Assembly: GCA_003577005.1 (NCBI GenBank)
Contig: QEUW01000068.1
Location: forward strand, 1 to 31,558
Source: Chloroflexota bacterium
GTDB lineage: Bacteria > Chloroflexota > Anaerolineae > Caldilineales > Caldilineaceae
Length of the DNA stretch: 31,558 bases
Direction of reading: 5' to 3'
Shown here in pieces: positions 23,401-29,793 of this stretch. The notes below the pieces were generated by a model that was not told the origin of the DNA, did no database searches, and was given only the letters and a program-made list of their open reading frames with translations. A program made the position numbers and the translations under genes. The first letter of the stretch is position 1. Each line of letters opens with the position of its first letter.

Positions 23401-23952
23401 TACCGGGCGCAGGGTGACCATGAGGCGGCGTTGGCCGACTATACCAAAGCCATCGAACTGGCGCCCAGAAGCGCCGTCACCTACCGGGCGCGCGCCGACA
23501 CCTATTTCGACCTGGAAGAGCACGCCCTGGCGGTGGCCGATTACACCGCTGCGCTGGAACGCGATCCCGACCACGCAACGACGCTCAACAACCGTTGTTA
23601 TGCCTATGTCAAACTGGCGGAATACGAAAAGGCGCTGGACGACTGCAACCGCGCCCTTGAACTCGACCCAGAAGCAGCCTACATCTATGACAGCCGCGCC
23701 GAAGCCCACTATGGCCGGGGCGACTACGAACTGGCGCTGGCTGATTACGACCAGGCGCTGGCGCTCGACCCAGAGTTGAGCAATTCGTACAAGTATCGAG
23801 CCTTTGTCCACCAGCAACTGGGTAACCTTACCGAGGCCACCGACGATCTGGAACACTATCTGGAATTAGAACCAGAAGCCACCGACCGAGCAGAGATCGA
23901 GGCGCTGCTGGCAGAATTGACCGGCGCCACAACCGAAAGGGAAGATGGATGA
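20449..23952 (+). CDS. Secreted giant TPR protein: two PPC-like domains and 26 TPRs
   Basis: 1167 residues. A signal peptide (about 1-37, ILLAAGLAGLLLFMVNVAQV, cleavage near VQAQ) is followed by two PPC-like beta domains (about 43-145 and 152-255), recognisable by paired openings GRLRRGASAVWRLYGC and GRLAAGAIVTWAFYGC. From about residue 262 to 1145 it consists of 26 consecutive TPR units, each exactly 34 residues with no insertions, of the type AYYNRGNxYxxxGDYxxALADYxxAIxLDP. A 22-residue acidic tail ends it. TPR superhelices bind peptides or proteins; with an export signal this one would act outside the cytoplasmic membrane. The start at 20449 was chosen for AGGAG 8 nt upstream. Its TGA overlaps the ATG of the ThuA gene (ATGA). 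Ligands are unknown. Confidence 0.95.
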   Translation: MYARLTCMVGLPRILLAAGLAGLLLFMVNVAQVQAQTPEPLHVGETAEGRLRRGASAVWRLYGCADDRIQIELKTEGFAPSFTLAQAADAEPLLDSETAGPERAVGALALPATGDYLLTVRSVESDRQGDYALSVRSPGVAPLIEPAGFLGYGEEVTGRLAAGAIVTWAFYGCAGDRVTLSLTSEQSEPVLLLTDALGIPLEGGDYDVGGQLASLTRYRLPANGLYLVGVSTVGGGERNPYRLALSALIPGMAHTAPTQAVVRLMERGVAYQLWNEPDRAVAEYTSVIEIAPNYAPAYVGRGNAYTSLGRYIEATRDFDTALDLDPEYIAAYYGRAHVATSEGYYWTARQDLDRVLLIDPDDTFAYYQRALLHYYTGGYQAAVDDFSQLVARTPDDVDAYYNRALAYEGMGEFDAAIADYTETIQRDPTYASAYINRGILYDAQGEEELALADFTAAAAAQPDNDLPYYNRGLIHARRGDFDTAVDDFSQALALNPQYALAYNARGNAYEDLGDYASAQADFERAIESDPAFAPPHTGLGNLFLRDGNLEQALAEYSTAIKLAPNDPTAYYNRGLVHERQGDVEAALADYTSAIEVGPTFAEAYNNRGNLYYNQGDLARALADYEAAIEQNPNDPIFYRNRGSVHYEQGDYDQALADYSQAIRLDPAFVSAYIDRGNAYYVLDELESALADYSRAIELDSKNAIAFKNRGNVYSEQRKYADALADYDEAIRLDPTFTDAYVSRGNVYYNQGDYAQAITAYSEALEQDPTTGAAYDGRGDAHYELGNFDEALADYNEAIALAPTDDVLYLNRGNAHYYLDQDEQALADYDRAIELNPANEGAWIGRGNVLDVLGEYEEALAAYDRAVELDPADPLGFTNRGNTLVNMGRFEEAIVDYDEALTLDSTNARLYLARARANTSLGDYEAAIADADRGLELDPTSINLLIERAYALTQLGDFEEALADFAAALAIDPDEADVYLNRGDTYRAQGDHEAALADYTKAIELAPRSAVTYRARADTYFDLEEHALAVADYTAALERDPDHATTLNNRCYAYVKLAEYEKALDDCNRALELDPEAAYIYDSRAEAHYGRGDYELALADYDQALALDPELSNSYKYRAFVHQQLGNLTEATDDLEHYLELEPEATDRAEIEALLAELTGATTEREDG

Positions 23953-24599
23953 GCGAGCAGGTGAAGACGCTGGTGCTCTGCGGCGACCGCTGGCACCCGC
24001 CGCAAATTGCCCGCACCGGGCTGGGCGCCCTGGGCGACGCTGGCTTTGCCTTTGACTGGATCGAGGAGATCGGCGGCTGGTCGCCAGAGCGGATGGCCCA
24101 ATACCGGCTGACAGTACTGGTCAAGGCCAACAATATCTCGGCTACTGACAATGTTCCTTGGGTTACGGACGAAATCGAGATCGCTTTTTGCGAGTACGTT
24201 CGCAACGGCGCGGGGTTGCTGGTGATCCACAACGGTACGGCTGGCTACCGCGAACGGCCCGTGTTGCGTGGCCTGATGGGCGGCGCTTTCCTCAAACACC
24301 CGCCCCAATGCCCGGTTACTGTCCAACCCCGGGCAGGCCATCTCCTCACCGTCGGCAGCACCCCCTTTACACTGGTGGATGAGCACTACTTTATGGAGTT
24401 GGATGACCCCCAGGCGGATCTCTTTCTGACCACAACCTCTGAGCATGGCGCCTATCCCGGTGGTTGGACCCGCAGCGAGGGCGCGGGCCGCGTCTGTATT
24501 CTCTCGCCCGGCCACAACGCCGAGGTCTGGCTACACCCGTCATACCAGGCGCTGATCCTGAATGCGTTGCGTTGGTGCAGCCAGGACCTCCAACGATAG
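23949..24599 (+). CDS. ThuA-domain protein (class I glutamine amidotransferase-like fold)
   Basis: 216 residues. LVLCGDRWHPPQIARTGL, AFCEYVRNGAGLLVIHNGTAGY (positions about 75-97) and RVCILSPGHNAEVWLHPSYQ are the standard ThuA strands and turns. ThuA proteins are linked genetically to trehalose and other sugar catabolism; no reaction is firmly established and the catalytic Cys of amidotransferases is absent, with HNG in the nucleophile-elbow region. There is no signal peptide, so it is cytoplasmic. It overlaps the end of the TPR gene by 4 nt and is followed after 119 nt by a sugar-acid dehydratase-like gene, which fits a role in oxidised-sugar metabolism better than one with the TPR protein. 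Confidence 0.88.
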   Translation: MSEQVKTLVLCGDRWHPPQIARTGLGALGDAGFAFDWIEEIGGWSPERMAQYRLTVLVKANNISATDNVPWVTDEIEIAFCEYVRNGAGLLVIHNGTAGYRERPVLRGLMGGAFLKHPPQCPVTVQPRAGHLLTVGSTPFTLVDEHYFMELDDPQADLFLTTTSEHGAYPGGWTRSEGAGRVCILSPGHNAEVWLHPSYQALILNALRWCSQDLQR

Positions 24600-24718
24600 A
24601 CCGCTGATTGGGGAATCGAGCGGATACACGCCGATTCTTGCCGTGCAAAATTTGGGTGATCTGCGCGATCTCCCGGTGCGTTTTTGCTTCAAGACGAGTA
24701 TTGTTCGTGAGGGTTGCC

Positions 24719-25861
24719 ATGAAGATTGTTGCCATCGAACCCATCATCGTCCACGTCAACCGGCGCGGGGATTGGGTCTTTGTGCTGGTCCACACCGATG
24801 CGGGTATCACCGGGCTGGGTGAAGCCAGCCACAGCGGGAATGATGCCCTCTGTCTGGCTACGCTAGAGCTCTTCAACCAGCGCCTTGCCGGCCAGTCGCC
24901 ATTGAACATCAACGAAATCTGGCAACAACTGGCCCGGCTCGATGGCGGGCGCATCGCCCACACCGCGCTCAGCGCCATCGAACAGGCGCTATGGGATATT
25001 TTTGGCCAACACTTGGGCGCACCGATCCACCAGTTGTTGGGCGGTGCGCAGCGCAAACGCATCCGCATCTACGCCAACATCAACCGCCATGTGCGAGAGC
25101 GCACGCCAGAGGGCTTTGCCTGCGCTGCGGCGCAGGCGGTGGAAGAGGGCTTCACCGCTATCAAACTGGCGCCCTTTGACGAACTCAAGGAACGAGACCA
25201 CATCCGCACCGGGCCGCAGGCGGCGTGGCGACCCGGTGTAGAGCGCGTGCGCGCCGTGCGCCAGGCTATCGGCGATGACATTGAACTGGCCGTAGACTGT
25301 CATGGCCGCATGGAGGCATCCGAGGCGCTCATCGTGGCGCAGGAACTGGCCGATTGTAGGCTCTTTTGGTATGAAGAGCCAGTGCGTCACGACCAGATCG
25401 ACGACCTGGCGCGCATCACCCAGGCCGCGCCCATGCCCACGGCCTCGGCGGAGACCGTCTTTGGCGTCGAAGGCTTCCGGCCCTTCTTGACACGCCGCAT
25501 CGTAGACGTGCTCATGCCCGATGTCAAGCACGATGGCGGCCTGCTGGAGACACGCAATATTGCCGAAGCCGCCCGGCTGTGTGACCTGTTGGTGGCGCCC
25601 CATAACCCCTCCGGCCCCGTGGCCAGTGTCGCCAGTGGGCACGTCTGTGCGGTGTTACGCAACTTCTACATCCTCGAATACGCCTGGGGCGAGGTAGATT
25701 GGCGCGCCGACCTGCTGACCCCCCGTGAACCCATCGAGAATGGCTACCTGATCCTCTCGGACGCAGCGGGGTTGGGACACCGGCTCAACCCAGACATGGT
25801 GGCGGCGCACCGGGTGGCCCACCCGCGCGGCGTCGATTCCTCGCGCGTGCTTAGGGCCTAG
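24719..25861 (+). CDS. Enolase-superfamily dehydratase, galactonate-dehydratase-like
   Basis: 380 residues. N-terminal capping domain (1-120) then a TIM barrel. Metal ligands are Asp193 (AVDCHGR), Glu219 (FWYEEPV) and Glu245 (SAETVFG); candidate acid/base residues are His195 and His295 (APHNPSGP). This D-x-H, +26 Glu, +26 Glu, +50 His spacing is the one I recall for E. coli D-galactonate dehydratase (382 residues), so dehydration of a sugar acid to a 2-keto-3-deoxy acid is the best prediction. Exact substrate (galactonate, gluconate, other) is open. The start at 24719 has GAGGG upstream; codons further upstream look non-coding. Its stop codon overlaps the stop of the convergent dioxygenase gene in a CTAG tetranucleotide. 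Confidence 0.92.
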   Translation: MKIVAIEPIIVHVNRRGDWVFVLVHTDAGITGLGEASHSGNDALCLATLELFNQRLAGQSPLNINEIWQQLARLDGGRIAHTALSAIEQALWDIFGQHLGAPIHQLLGGAQRKRIRIYANINRHVRERTPEGFACAAAQAVEEGFTAIKLAPFDELKERDHIRTGPQAAWRPGVERVRAVRQAIGDDIELAVDCHGRMEASEALIVAQELADCRLFWYEEPVRHDQIDDLARITQAAPMPTASAETVFGVEGFRPFLTRRIVDVLMPDVKHDGGLLETRNIAEAARLCDLLVAPHNPSGPVASVASGHVCAVLRNFYILEYAWGEVDWRADLLTPREPIENGYLILSDAAGLGHRLNPDMVAAHRVAHPRGVDSSRVLRA

Positions 25862-26595
25862 ATTGCCCAATCCTCCCACATGTCAGCCGCGGGGGGCAGG
25901 TCTTGGGTGGCGACCAGATCGTTCTTTTTGAAGTCATAGAGCACCGCCTGGCGAATGCGATTGGTGCGGTTGTAGCCGGCAGAATGGCCAATGCGGTGAT
26001 GCCAGAAGATGATGTCGCCGGCCTGGCCGGGGCACTCCGTCGGTGGCTGGCTGTTGTAGTAATCCCGATCCGTGGCGTAGTTTGCAGTGGCGTTAAAGGT
26101 ATAGCGGGTGGTGAAATCGTAATAGAATTTGCGGTGGCTCCCCGGCCAGACGGTGAAGCCCCCGCCACCCGGCGCTACGTCGTCGATATAGCCGACCACG
26201 CCCAGGTGGAACGGGTGTTGATCCACGTGCAGGCGGACAGGCGGCGCCGGCGCATCCCCGGCAGGAAAGATGCAATAGATCCCGCGTACCCGCTCGGGCG
26301 TCTGTAGCGTGCCAGACCCTAACAGTTGTTCCGCCATCGCCTGGATCGATGGATTCGTCGCCAGCAGTTCGATCATCCACGGCTCGTGACCCGGCTCGCG
26401 ATATTTCCATGTAAAGCGATCCTCGGCAAAGGCGCCTACCCAGGTTTCCGGCTGATGCCGGTTCAACCTGGGCGGTGCGCCAGCCCACAGTTGGTCTTGG
26501 GCACACGCCATGAGCGCAGGATCGAGCACACCTCGCTTGACCACGTAGCCCTCCTGCTTGAAAAAGGCGATTTCGTCGCTGCTGAGTCTGATCAT
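25858..26595 (-). CDS. Phytanoyl-CoA dioxygenase (PhyH) family protein
   Basis: 245 residues. Fe(II)/2-oxoglutarate oxygenase fold: RLHVDQHPFHLG gives the HxD pair (His123, Asp125), and WHHRIGHSAGYNRTNRIRQAV, which contains distal His204 and the 2-oxoglutarate-binding Arg (213 or 215), completes the facial triad. GGGGFTVWPGSHR is the conserved turn. Members hydroxylate varied small molecules; many environmental paralogues have no known substrate, so phytanoyl-CoA itself is not implied. The start at 26595 is preceded by GGGGGAG. The neighbouring sugar-acid dehydratase gene converges on it, so they are not cotranscribed, though the region is enriched in carbohydrate-type functions. Confidence 0.9.
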   Translation of the reverse strand: MIRLSSDEIAFFKQEGYVVKRGVLDPALMACAQDQLWAGAPPRLNRHQPETWVGAFAEDRFTWKYREPGHEPWMIELLATNPSIQAMAEQLLGSGTLQTPERVRGIYCIFPAGDAPAPPVRLHVDQHPFHLGVVGYIDDVAPGGGGFTVWPGSHRKFYYDFTTRYTFNATANYATDRDYYNSQPPTECPGQAGDIIFWHHRIGHSAGYNRTNRIRQAVLYDFKKNDLVATQDLPPAADMWEDWAI

Positions 26596-26695
26596 CTGGC
26601 TCCCCCTAGTGCTTGTCGATGCTTGTTTCGTATTCCTTAACAACAGGTTCTGGCCCTACCCAGTTGTGCGGGGTGTGTCCCAAATTTGGGGCAAA

Positions 26696-26767
26696 CCCGC
26701 ATTCCGGGAAAGGGCCGGAAAGTTTCTGAACGTTCACCGCGATGGCGGCCCTTTCCCGGAATGCGGG
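26696..26767. repeat. 72-bp palindromic element, copy 1 (perfect 22-bp arms)
   Basis: CCCGCATTCCGGGAAAGGGCCG at 26696-26717, shown here only to fix the arm as CCCGCATTCCGGGAAAGGG plus CCG, is perfectly complementary to 26746-26767, with a 28-nt loop containing GAACGTTC. A second copy with the same arms but a different loop lies at 28710-28776. It sits between the divergent PhyH and DUF4058 genes. No target-site duplication is seen. Confidence 0.85.
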
Positions 26768-26791
26768 GCCGGGGCAAGCCGCCGGTACTGT

Positions 26792-26820
26792 TTGACTCTT
26801 GCCGCTCTCTGCTCTATACT
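26792..26820 (+). promoter_or_regulatory. Promoter of the DUF4058 gene
   Basis: TTGACT (26792-26797), a 17-nt spacer and TATACT (26815-26820), close to consensus. The predicted start of transcription is about 36 nt before the ATG at 26863 and 25 nt after the palindromic element. Confidence 0.7.
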
Positions 26821-26862
26821 GTGTCCACAGCGTGCGTCTATGTGGTGACAGGAAACCAGTTC

Positions 26863-27648
26863 ATGGCTTATCCATTTCCCGGTATGAATCCCTACCTTGA
26901 AAATCGGGATCTGTGGCCTGATCTACATCAGGCGCTGGCGAATGCAATAAGGGTTGCGTTGGTGCCTGAGGTCGCTCCTCGGTACTATGTGGCAGTTGAA
27001 CAGCGAACCTACATTGCCGCTGATGATCCCGACACACTTGTGGGGCGTGCGGACATTGCTGTCCTCGGTACGCCGCATCGCGTTATGCCGGGCAATGGTG
27101 GTTCCGTTGTCGTAGGGGAGCCTGTCCCCGTCTTGACACCTTCTGTGGAAGAGGTGCGCGAACACTATCTTGAAATTCGCCAGAGGGGCTCTGACCAGGT
27201 CATCACCGTCATCGAGATTCTTTCACCCTCGAACAAGCGTGCCGGCCGCGGGCGCACCGAGTACGAAACCAAGCGGATCGATCTCCTGAGCACCCGCACC
27301 AGCCTGGTGGAAATCGACCTGTTGCGCGGCGGCGATGCGTTGGAGGTGCGACCGCTGCCTGCCAGCCACTACCGCATCCTGGTTAGCCGTGGCTGGCGCC
27401 GCCCACGCGCTGATCTCTACCCGTTCAACCTGCGCGACCCGATCCCGGCGATCCCCATTCCGCTGAAAAAAGGCGAAGATGAACCAGTGTTGGCAATCGG
27501 CCCGTTGCTCACCGCCATTTACCGCGAAGCACGCTACGACCTGCGCATCGACTACCAGGCCGAACCCCCGCCCCCACCTCTTGCACCCGAAGACGCCGCC
27601 TGGCTCGACGACCTGCTGCGCCAGGCCAGCCTGCGCTCCGGCGGGTGA
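26863..27648 (+). CDS. DUF4058 family protein
   Basis: 261 residues. MAYPFPGMNPYLENRDLWPD is the diagnostic N-terminus of DUF4058. RADIAVL (Asp64) and VITVIEILSPSNKR (Glu118, Lys125) recall the D...ExL..K core of PD-(D/E)XK nuclease-like folds such as Uma2, which is an inference from motif spacing. The family is abundant in Chloroflexota, Cyanobacteria and Planctomycetes and has no established function. A proline-rich stretch (AEPPPPPLAPED) precedes the last helix. The start at 26863 has AGGAAA upstream and a near-consensus promoter; longer versions would translate the palindromic element. It appears monocistronic. Confidence 0.92.
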   Translation: MAYPFPGMNPYLENRDLWPDLHQALANAIRVALVPEVAPRYYVAVEQRTYIAADDPDTLVGRADIAVLGTPHRVMPGNGGSVVVGEPVPVLTPSVEEVREHYLEIRQRGSDQVITVIEILSPSNKRAGRGRTEYETKRIDLLSTRTSLVEIDLLRGGDALEVRPLPASHYRILVSRGWRRPRADLYPFNLRDPIPAIPIPLKKGEDEPVLAIGPLLTAIYREARYDLRIDYQAEPPPPPLAPEDAAWLDDLLRQASLRSGG

Positions 27649-27670
27649 TCACCGAATCCGAAAGCAAAAA

Positions 27671-27724
27671 GCAGCAACACAGAGAAATTGGAGGAAAAGC
27701 CCTCAGTGTCCTCTGTGTCACTGC
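27671..27724. terminator. Bidirectional hairpin between convergent DUF4058 and SDR genes
   Basis: GCAGCAACACAGAG (27671-27684) pairs with CTCTGTGTCACTGC (27711-27724) at 12 of 14 positions, with an inner GAGG/CCTC stem. It lies in the 90-bp gap between two stops. A-rich and T-rich flanks are present on both sides. Confidence 0.5.
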
Positions 27725-27738
27725 TGTTGTTTCCCCAC

Positions 27739-28509
27739 CTAGATCGCCGGCATCACGTTCCCGCCGCAGACGGGGATGTAGGCGCCGGTGATAAAGCTCG
27801 CCAGGTCCGAGGCGAGGAAGGCCACCACATTGGCGATCTCCTGGTCGGCGCCGCGGCGGGCCAGGGGGACGGTGCTCTCGTAGCGTTCGTTGCGTTCGCT
27901 GCCCCGTTCGCGGTCGCGGTCCGAGATGGTCCACCCCGGCGCCACCTCGTTGACGGTGATCTGGTGTTCGCCCACCTCTTTGGCCAGCACACGCAAGAGA
28001 CCATCCATGCCACGCTTGGCGCTGGCGTAGGCCGACTGGCGTTTGAAGAGCTGCATGGAACATTCGGTGTTGATGCCGATATAACGCCCCCACCCTCGTT
28101 CGATCATGCCGGGGACAAAGGCCTTGGCCATGAGCACATTTTGCATCACACAGGTGCGGAACTGGTCTTCGTAATTCTCGACCTTTTCGTCCAACACATG
28201 CTGCCAGGGGCTGTACTGCGAGACGGCGTTGGTGATGACGATGTCCGGGTGGCCCAGCCCGGCCACGACGGCATCGCGCAAGGCAAAGACGGCGTCCCTG
28301 TCGCCTACGTCGCCGGTGACGGGGATGGCGCGGCGGCCCAGGTCACGGAGTTCGGCGCAAAGCTCGTCGGCCTTGGCCCGGTTTTGGTTATAGTGGATCG
28401 CCACATCGGCGCCGCAGCCGGCCAGCGTGCGCGCCATGACGCGACCCAGTTGGCCCGTGGCGCCGGTGACGATGGCGATGTGGCCGTCCAAATTGATCTG
28501 GAGTTTCAT
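27739..28509 (-). CDS. SDR-family NAD(P)-dependent oxidoreductase
   Basis: 256 residues, the classical SDR length. TGATGQLG (15-22) binds the cofactor, TNA (93-95) replaces the usual NNAG, and YASAK gives Tyr161 and Lys165. The residue 13 before Tyr161, normally the catalytic Ser, is Thr148, with Ser151 three residues on. The acidic/basic residues after the second strand (HYNQNRAKADEL) favour NADP(H), tentatively. PGWT and YIPVCGGNVM are the usual C-terminal marks. Substrate unknown; FabG-like proteins and sugar or polyol dehydrogenases share this layout. The start at 28509 has GAGGAA about 11 nt upstream. It is separated from the upstream O-methyltransferase gene by 310 bp that hold palindrome copy 2, so cotranscription is uncertain. 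Confidence 0.92.
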   Translation of the reverse strand: MKLQINLDGHIAIVTGATGQLGRVMARTLAGCGADVAIHYNQNRAKADELCAELRDLGRRAIPVTGDVGDRDAVFALRDAVVAGLGHPDIVITNAVSQYSPWQHVLDEKVENYEDQFRTCVMQNVLMAKAFVPGMIERGWGRYIGINTECSMQLFKRQSAYASAKRGMDGLLRVLAKEVGEHQITVNEVAPGWTISDRDRERGSERNERYESTVPLARRGADQEIANVVAFLASDLASFITGAYIPVCGGNVMPAI

Positions 28510-28819
28510 GTAACAGATATTCCTCAACAGCTAGTTTTGATGATTGGTCGACAGCTTTTTCTCTGGTGAAATCGTTGCGGACAGGGCAATAAAAGCCTTG
28601 CTGCTCTCTGACACAAGAGCGAGGACCAACAGCACGAAATCTTCTTCACCCCTTCCAGGTTCCTCGCTATACTGCGTTCAGGTTGAAACCTGGATTTGCG
28701 CCAACCTTTCGCATTCCGGGAAAGAGCCACAATGCTTCTCCGCAGCGTAGGCTCGCTGGCCCTTTCCCGGAATGCGGGTGTAAAGTAGAACTCCGGTTCT
28801 CATGCTGATTTGAGTATAA
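28510..28819. other. Intergenic region with palindrome copy 2 and a small hairpin
   Basis: These 310 bp hold no credible gene. Besides the element at 28710-28776 there is a CAGGTT-GA-AACCTG hairpin at about 28679-28692. No convincing promoter for the SDR gene was found. Confidence 0.5.
28710..28776. repeat. 67-bp palindromic element, copy 2
   Basis: Arms 28710-28729 (CGCATTCCGGGAAAGAGCCA) and 28757-28776 are complementary at 19 of 20 positions. The arm matches copy 1 at 26696-26767 over CGCATTCCGGGAAAG and on through GCC with one change, whereas the 27-nt loop is unrelated. Preservation of pairing rather than loop sequence points to a structured element or to terminal inverted repeats. Confidence 0.85.
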
Positions 28820-29482
28820 CTACCGTTTGCGCGCCAGCGTCAGTCCGTCGCCGATGGGGACGAGGCTGAGATCGACACGCTCGTCGGTGTGGATCTTTTT
28901 GTTGAGCGCGGCGATCCTGCGGCCTGATTCATCCTGGATCGGTTCATTCATCAGGCGGCCGCCCCAGAGCACGTTGTCAATGGCGATCAGCCCGCCCGGT
29001 CGCACCAGTTGGAGCGCCTGTTCATAGTAGGTGTCGTAGTTCTCTTTGTCGGCGTCAATAAAGACGAAATCAAAGCTGTTCTGCTGGCCTTTTTCCAAAA
29101 ACCGTTGCAGTGTGGCGACAGCCGGCCCCAGGTGCAACGTGATCTTGCCGGCCACACCAGCTTCCTGCCAGTAGCGGCGGGCAACTGCGGTGTACTCGTC
29201 GCTAACGTCGCATGCGACCAGTTCACCGTCAGGGGGCAGGGCAAGCGCCACGTTGAGCGAACTGTAACCGGTGAAAACGCCGACTTCGAGCGCCCGTTTG
29301 GCGCCAATTAGCTTGACCAGCAACTGCATAAACTGACCCTGTTCGGGCGAGATCTGCATCCCGCCGGCCTCGTGCCGAGCCGTCTCTTCGCGCAGACGCC
29401 GGAAGAGCTCCTGGTCGCGCAGGGTGACGCTGAGTAGATAGTTATGGAGTTCGTCACTAAAACCAATTGTTCGTGCAGACAT
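28820..29482 (-). CDS. SAM-dependent O-methyltransferase, caffeoyl-CoA OMT type
   Basis: 220 residues, the usual length. LEVGVFTGYSSLNVALALP (65-83) is the SAM-binding motif I, FDFVFIDADKENYDTYYEQA (137-156) carries metal-binding Asp143, and GGLIAIDNVLWGGRL (163-177) carries Asp169-Asn170. The family methylates catechol-like hydroxyls with a divalent metal; bacterial substrates are mostly unknown. The start at 29482 has AGGA 5 nt upstream. It lies upstream of the SDR gene on the same strand. No aromatic-pathway gene other than the distant chorismate mutase is in the window. Confidence 0.93.
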   Translation of the reverse strand: MSARTIGFSDELHNYLLSVTLRDQELFRRLREETARHEAGGMQISPEQGQFMQLLVKLIGAKRALEVGVFTGYSSLNVALALPPDGELVACDVSDEYTAVARRYWQEAGVAGKITLHLGPAVATLQRFLEKGQQNSFDFVFIDADKENYDTYYEQALQLVRPGGLIAIDNVLWGGRLMNEPIQDESGRRIAALNKKIHTDERVDLSLVPIGDGLTLARKR

Positions 29483-29533
29483 GAGATTCCTGTAATCGAT
29501 GGGAACGGTGGTTGAGATTGGACAACAGACCCT

Positions 29534-29564
29534 ATTGTACGCCGAACAAGCAAAACCGGTCCAA
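29534..29564 (-). promoter_or_regulatory. Weak candidate promoter of the O-methyltransferase gene
   Basis: On the minus strand TTGGAC (29564-29559), a 19-nt spacer and TACAAT (29539-29534), about 52 nt before the ATG. The boxes resemble those of the chorismate mutase promoter, but the spacer is long. Confidence 0.3.
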
Positions 29565-29718
29565 TCCCAGAGACAATCGTGCCGGCTGATTGGGGTTTGG
29601 CCTGTCACAACCAGCGCGGGTGCAACTGATTGGGGTAGACGAAACGTTTGTCGCCAGCACCGGGCGGGTTGCGGCAGCCAGGTGTGTGATCGCTCTGCCT
29701 GTCGCTAAATTCTGTGAA

Positions 29719-29747
29719 TTGAACTGACAGCTATTTCATGCTATGAT
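29719..29747 (+). promoter_or_regulatory. Promoter of the CHAT-FGE gene
   Basis: TTGAAC (29719-29724), a 17-nt spacer and TATGAT (29742-29747). The predicted transcription start near 29754 leaves about 40 nt of leader before ATG 29794 and only 10 nt before the alternative ATG 29764. The rest of the gap between 29483 and 29718 shows only two copies of CTGATTGGGG, at about 29585 and 29628. Confidence 0.6.
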
Positions 29748-29793
29748 GAAAAGGCGTTGCTGAATGCGCCCCAGTTCAGGAACCAGCCTCCTC

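Noticed and set aside
21240..23880. Regular 102-bp periodicity resembling a repeat array or CRISPR
   Set aside because: The period is exactly 34 codons, and the similarity is at protein level (TPR); there are no identical direct repeats with unique spacers.
26696..26767. An intrinsic terminator for the PhyH or DUF4058 gene
   Set aside because: The hairpin lies upstream of both divergent genes rather than after them, and it recurs elsewhere with conserved arms, so a repeat family fits better.
26686..26862. A longer N-terminus for the DUF4058 protein
   Set aside because: It would translate the palindromic element and the promoter; DUF4058 proteins begin with the MAYPFPGMNPYLE segment.
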